Assembly (NCBI GenBank): GCA_016194305.1 | Contig: JACQBW010000033.1 | Span: 42,452-106,451 of the forward strand | Length of the DNA stretch: 64,000 nucleotides | Origin: Nitrospirota bacterium | GTDB lineage: Bacteria; Nitrospirota; Nitrospiria; JACQBW01 | Direction of reading: 5' to 3' | Shown here: piece after piece, positions 63,779-64,000 of the stretch | How positions within the stretch are numbered: the first letter of the stretch is position 1 | Layout: the number at the start of each line of letters is the position of its first letter | Position numbers and translations under genes: made by a program | Notes under the pieces: generated by a model | Told to the model about the DNA's origin: nothing | Database searches by the model: none | The model's input: only the letters and a program-made list of their open reading frames with translations

Positions 63779-64000
63779 ATGTCAGCACAAAAATTTATGA
63801 TCGGTGAAGAGGTTTTTGACGGTTGTCCTAAAGTCCTTTTTGTCAATAATGAACCGTTAATCAGTTTTGAAGTGGGGAATAATAACCAGCTGGTTATTAA
63901 TGCTACCTCTTATAACAAGGACGGCAAAAAAATTGCCCAGGTTGCAAAAAATGTCATGGTCATTAACGATAATAATGAAAATCAGATCGTGATCCAGCCA
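63779..64000 (+). CDS. Unknown protein, 3' end cut by window edge
   Basis: The ATG at 63779 (AAAGG 8 nt upstream) opens a frame that runs to the window end with no stop: MSAQKFMIGEEVFDGCPKVL, followed by Asn-rich beta-type segments (EVGNNNQLVINATSY, VMVINDNNENQIVIQP). 74 residues are visible. No domain recognised. Same strand as the rhodanese gene and probably in the same transcript. Confidence 0.6.
   Translation, partial: MSAQKFMIGEEVFDGCPKVLFVNNEPLISFEVGNNNQLVINATSYNKDGKKIAQVAKNVMVINDNNENQIVIQP

Overview
The window reads as ordinary chromosomal DNA of a free-living, Gram-negative-type bacterium. It has LolCD and YbbAP exporters, SecDF-YajC, an AMIN-type amidase and many exported proteins. 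The best guess for lineage is Nitrospirota or a related deep branch. This is inferred from an oxygen-tolerant-looking multi-subunit 2-oxoacid:ferredoxin oxidoreductase operon of the kind used in the reverse TCA cycle, and from paired exported cupredoxin-like proteins. No 16S gene is present to confirm it. Base composition looks close to balanced and even, and I see no transposase, integrase, phage gene or CRISPR array. Most genes lie on the minus strand.

Layout. 1-5.6 kb: a truncated Rrf2/IscR-type regulator with its promoter, an overlapping HEAT-repeat and HD-GYP pair that share an N-terminal module, and an exported 14-unit beta-propeller protein. 5.7-9.5 kb: lysS, a LolC/E permease with LolD, and a small exported acidic protein behind a sigma-54-like promoter. 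9.6-15.4 kb: argS-tgt-yajC-secD-secF, read leftward from one good promoter. 15.6-27.2 kb: the translation/RNA cluster rimP-nusA-infB-ylxP-rbfA-nrnA-truB-rpsO-pnp, then an M16 protease and a PLD-type protein. An intrinsic terminator sits just downstream of a promoter at the head of this cluster and looks like a NusA attenuator. 27.2-35 kb: a D-amino-acid-transaminase-like gene, rel (ppGpp), a hybrid sensor kinase, ilvD, and a monothiol glutaredoxin-BolA pair.

35-41.8 kb: two convergent paralogous cupredoxin-like secreted proteins, a FecR/Trp-rich protein, tRNA-Arg(CCG), an MFS transporter, a radical SAM gene that may be leaderless, a DUF1841 gene and a zinc-ribbon gene. 41.8-45.5 kb: the ferredoxin oxidoreductase operon (small unknown gene, alpha, beta, gamma, delta), closed by a strong bidirectional hairpin. 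45.7-48.5 kb: panB-folD-5-FTHF cyclo-ligase, then HU. 48.5-52.8 kb: tyrS, a ComEA-like gene, gcvH, a FAD oxidoreductase, ndk, and a PTPS-family gene whose active site is of the folate-type PTPS-III kind rather than QueD. 52.9-55.8 kb: amiC, truA and an SRPBCC protein on the plus strand. 55.8-58.7 kb: DnaJ-like, MsrB, a stand-alone M41-like zincin, small unknown genes (including two very short ORFs) and tRNA-Thr(CGU). 58.8-62.7 kb: the classical ybbP-ybbA / tesA divergent arrangement. 62.7-64 kb: an internally duplicated small protein, a Spo0E-like small ORF, a rhodanese, and a gene cut by the window end.

The window is dominated by housekeeping functions. The parts most worth a second look are the PTPS-III enzyme, the closed 14-unit propeller, the shared HEAT/HD-GYP module, the cupredoxin pair, the unknown gene heading the oxidoreductase operon, the short-ORF cluster at 57.7-57.9 kb, and several regulatory sites. 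I did not find a clear new defence or mobile system.
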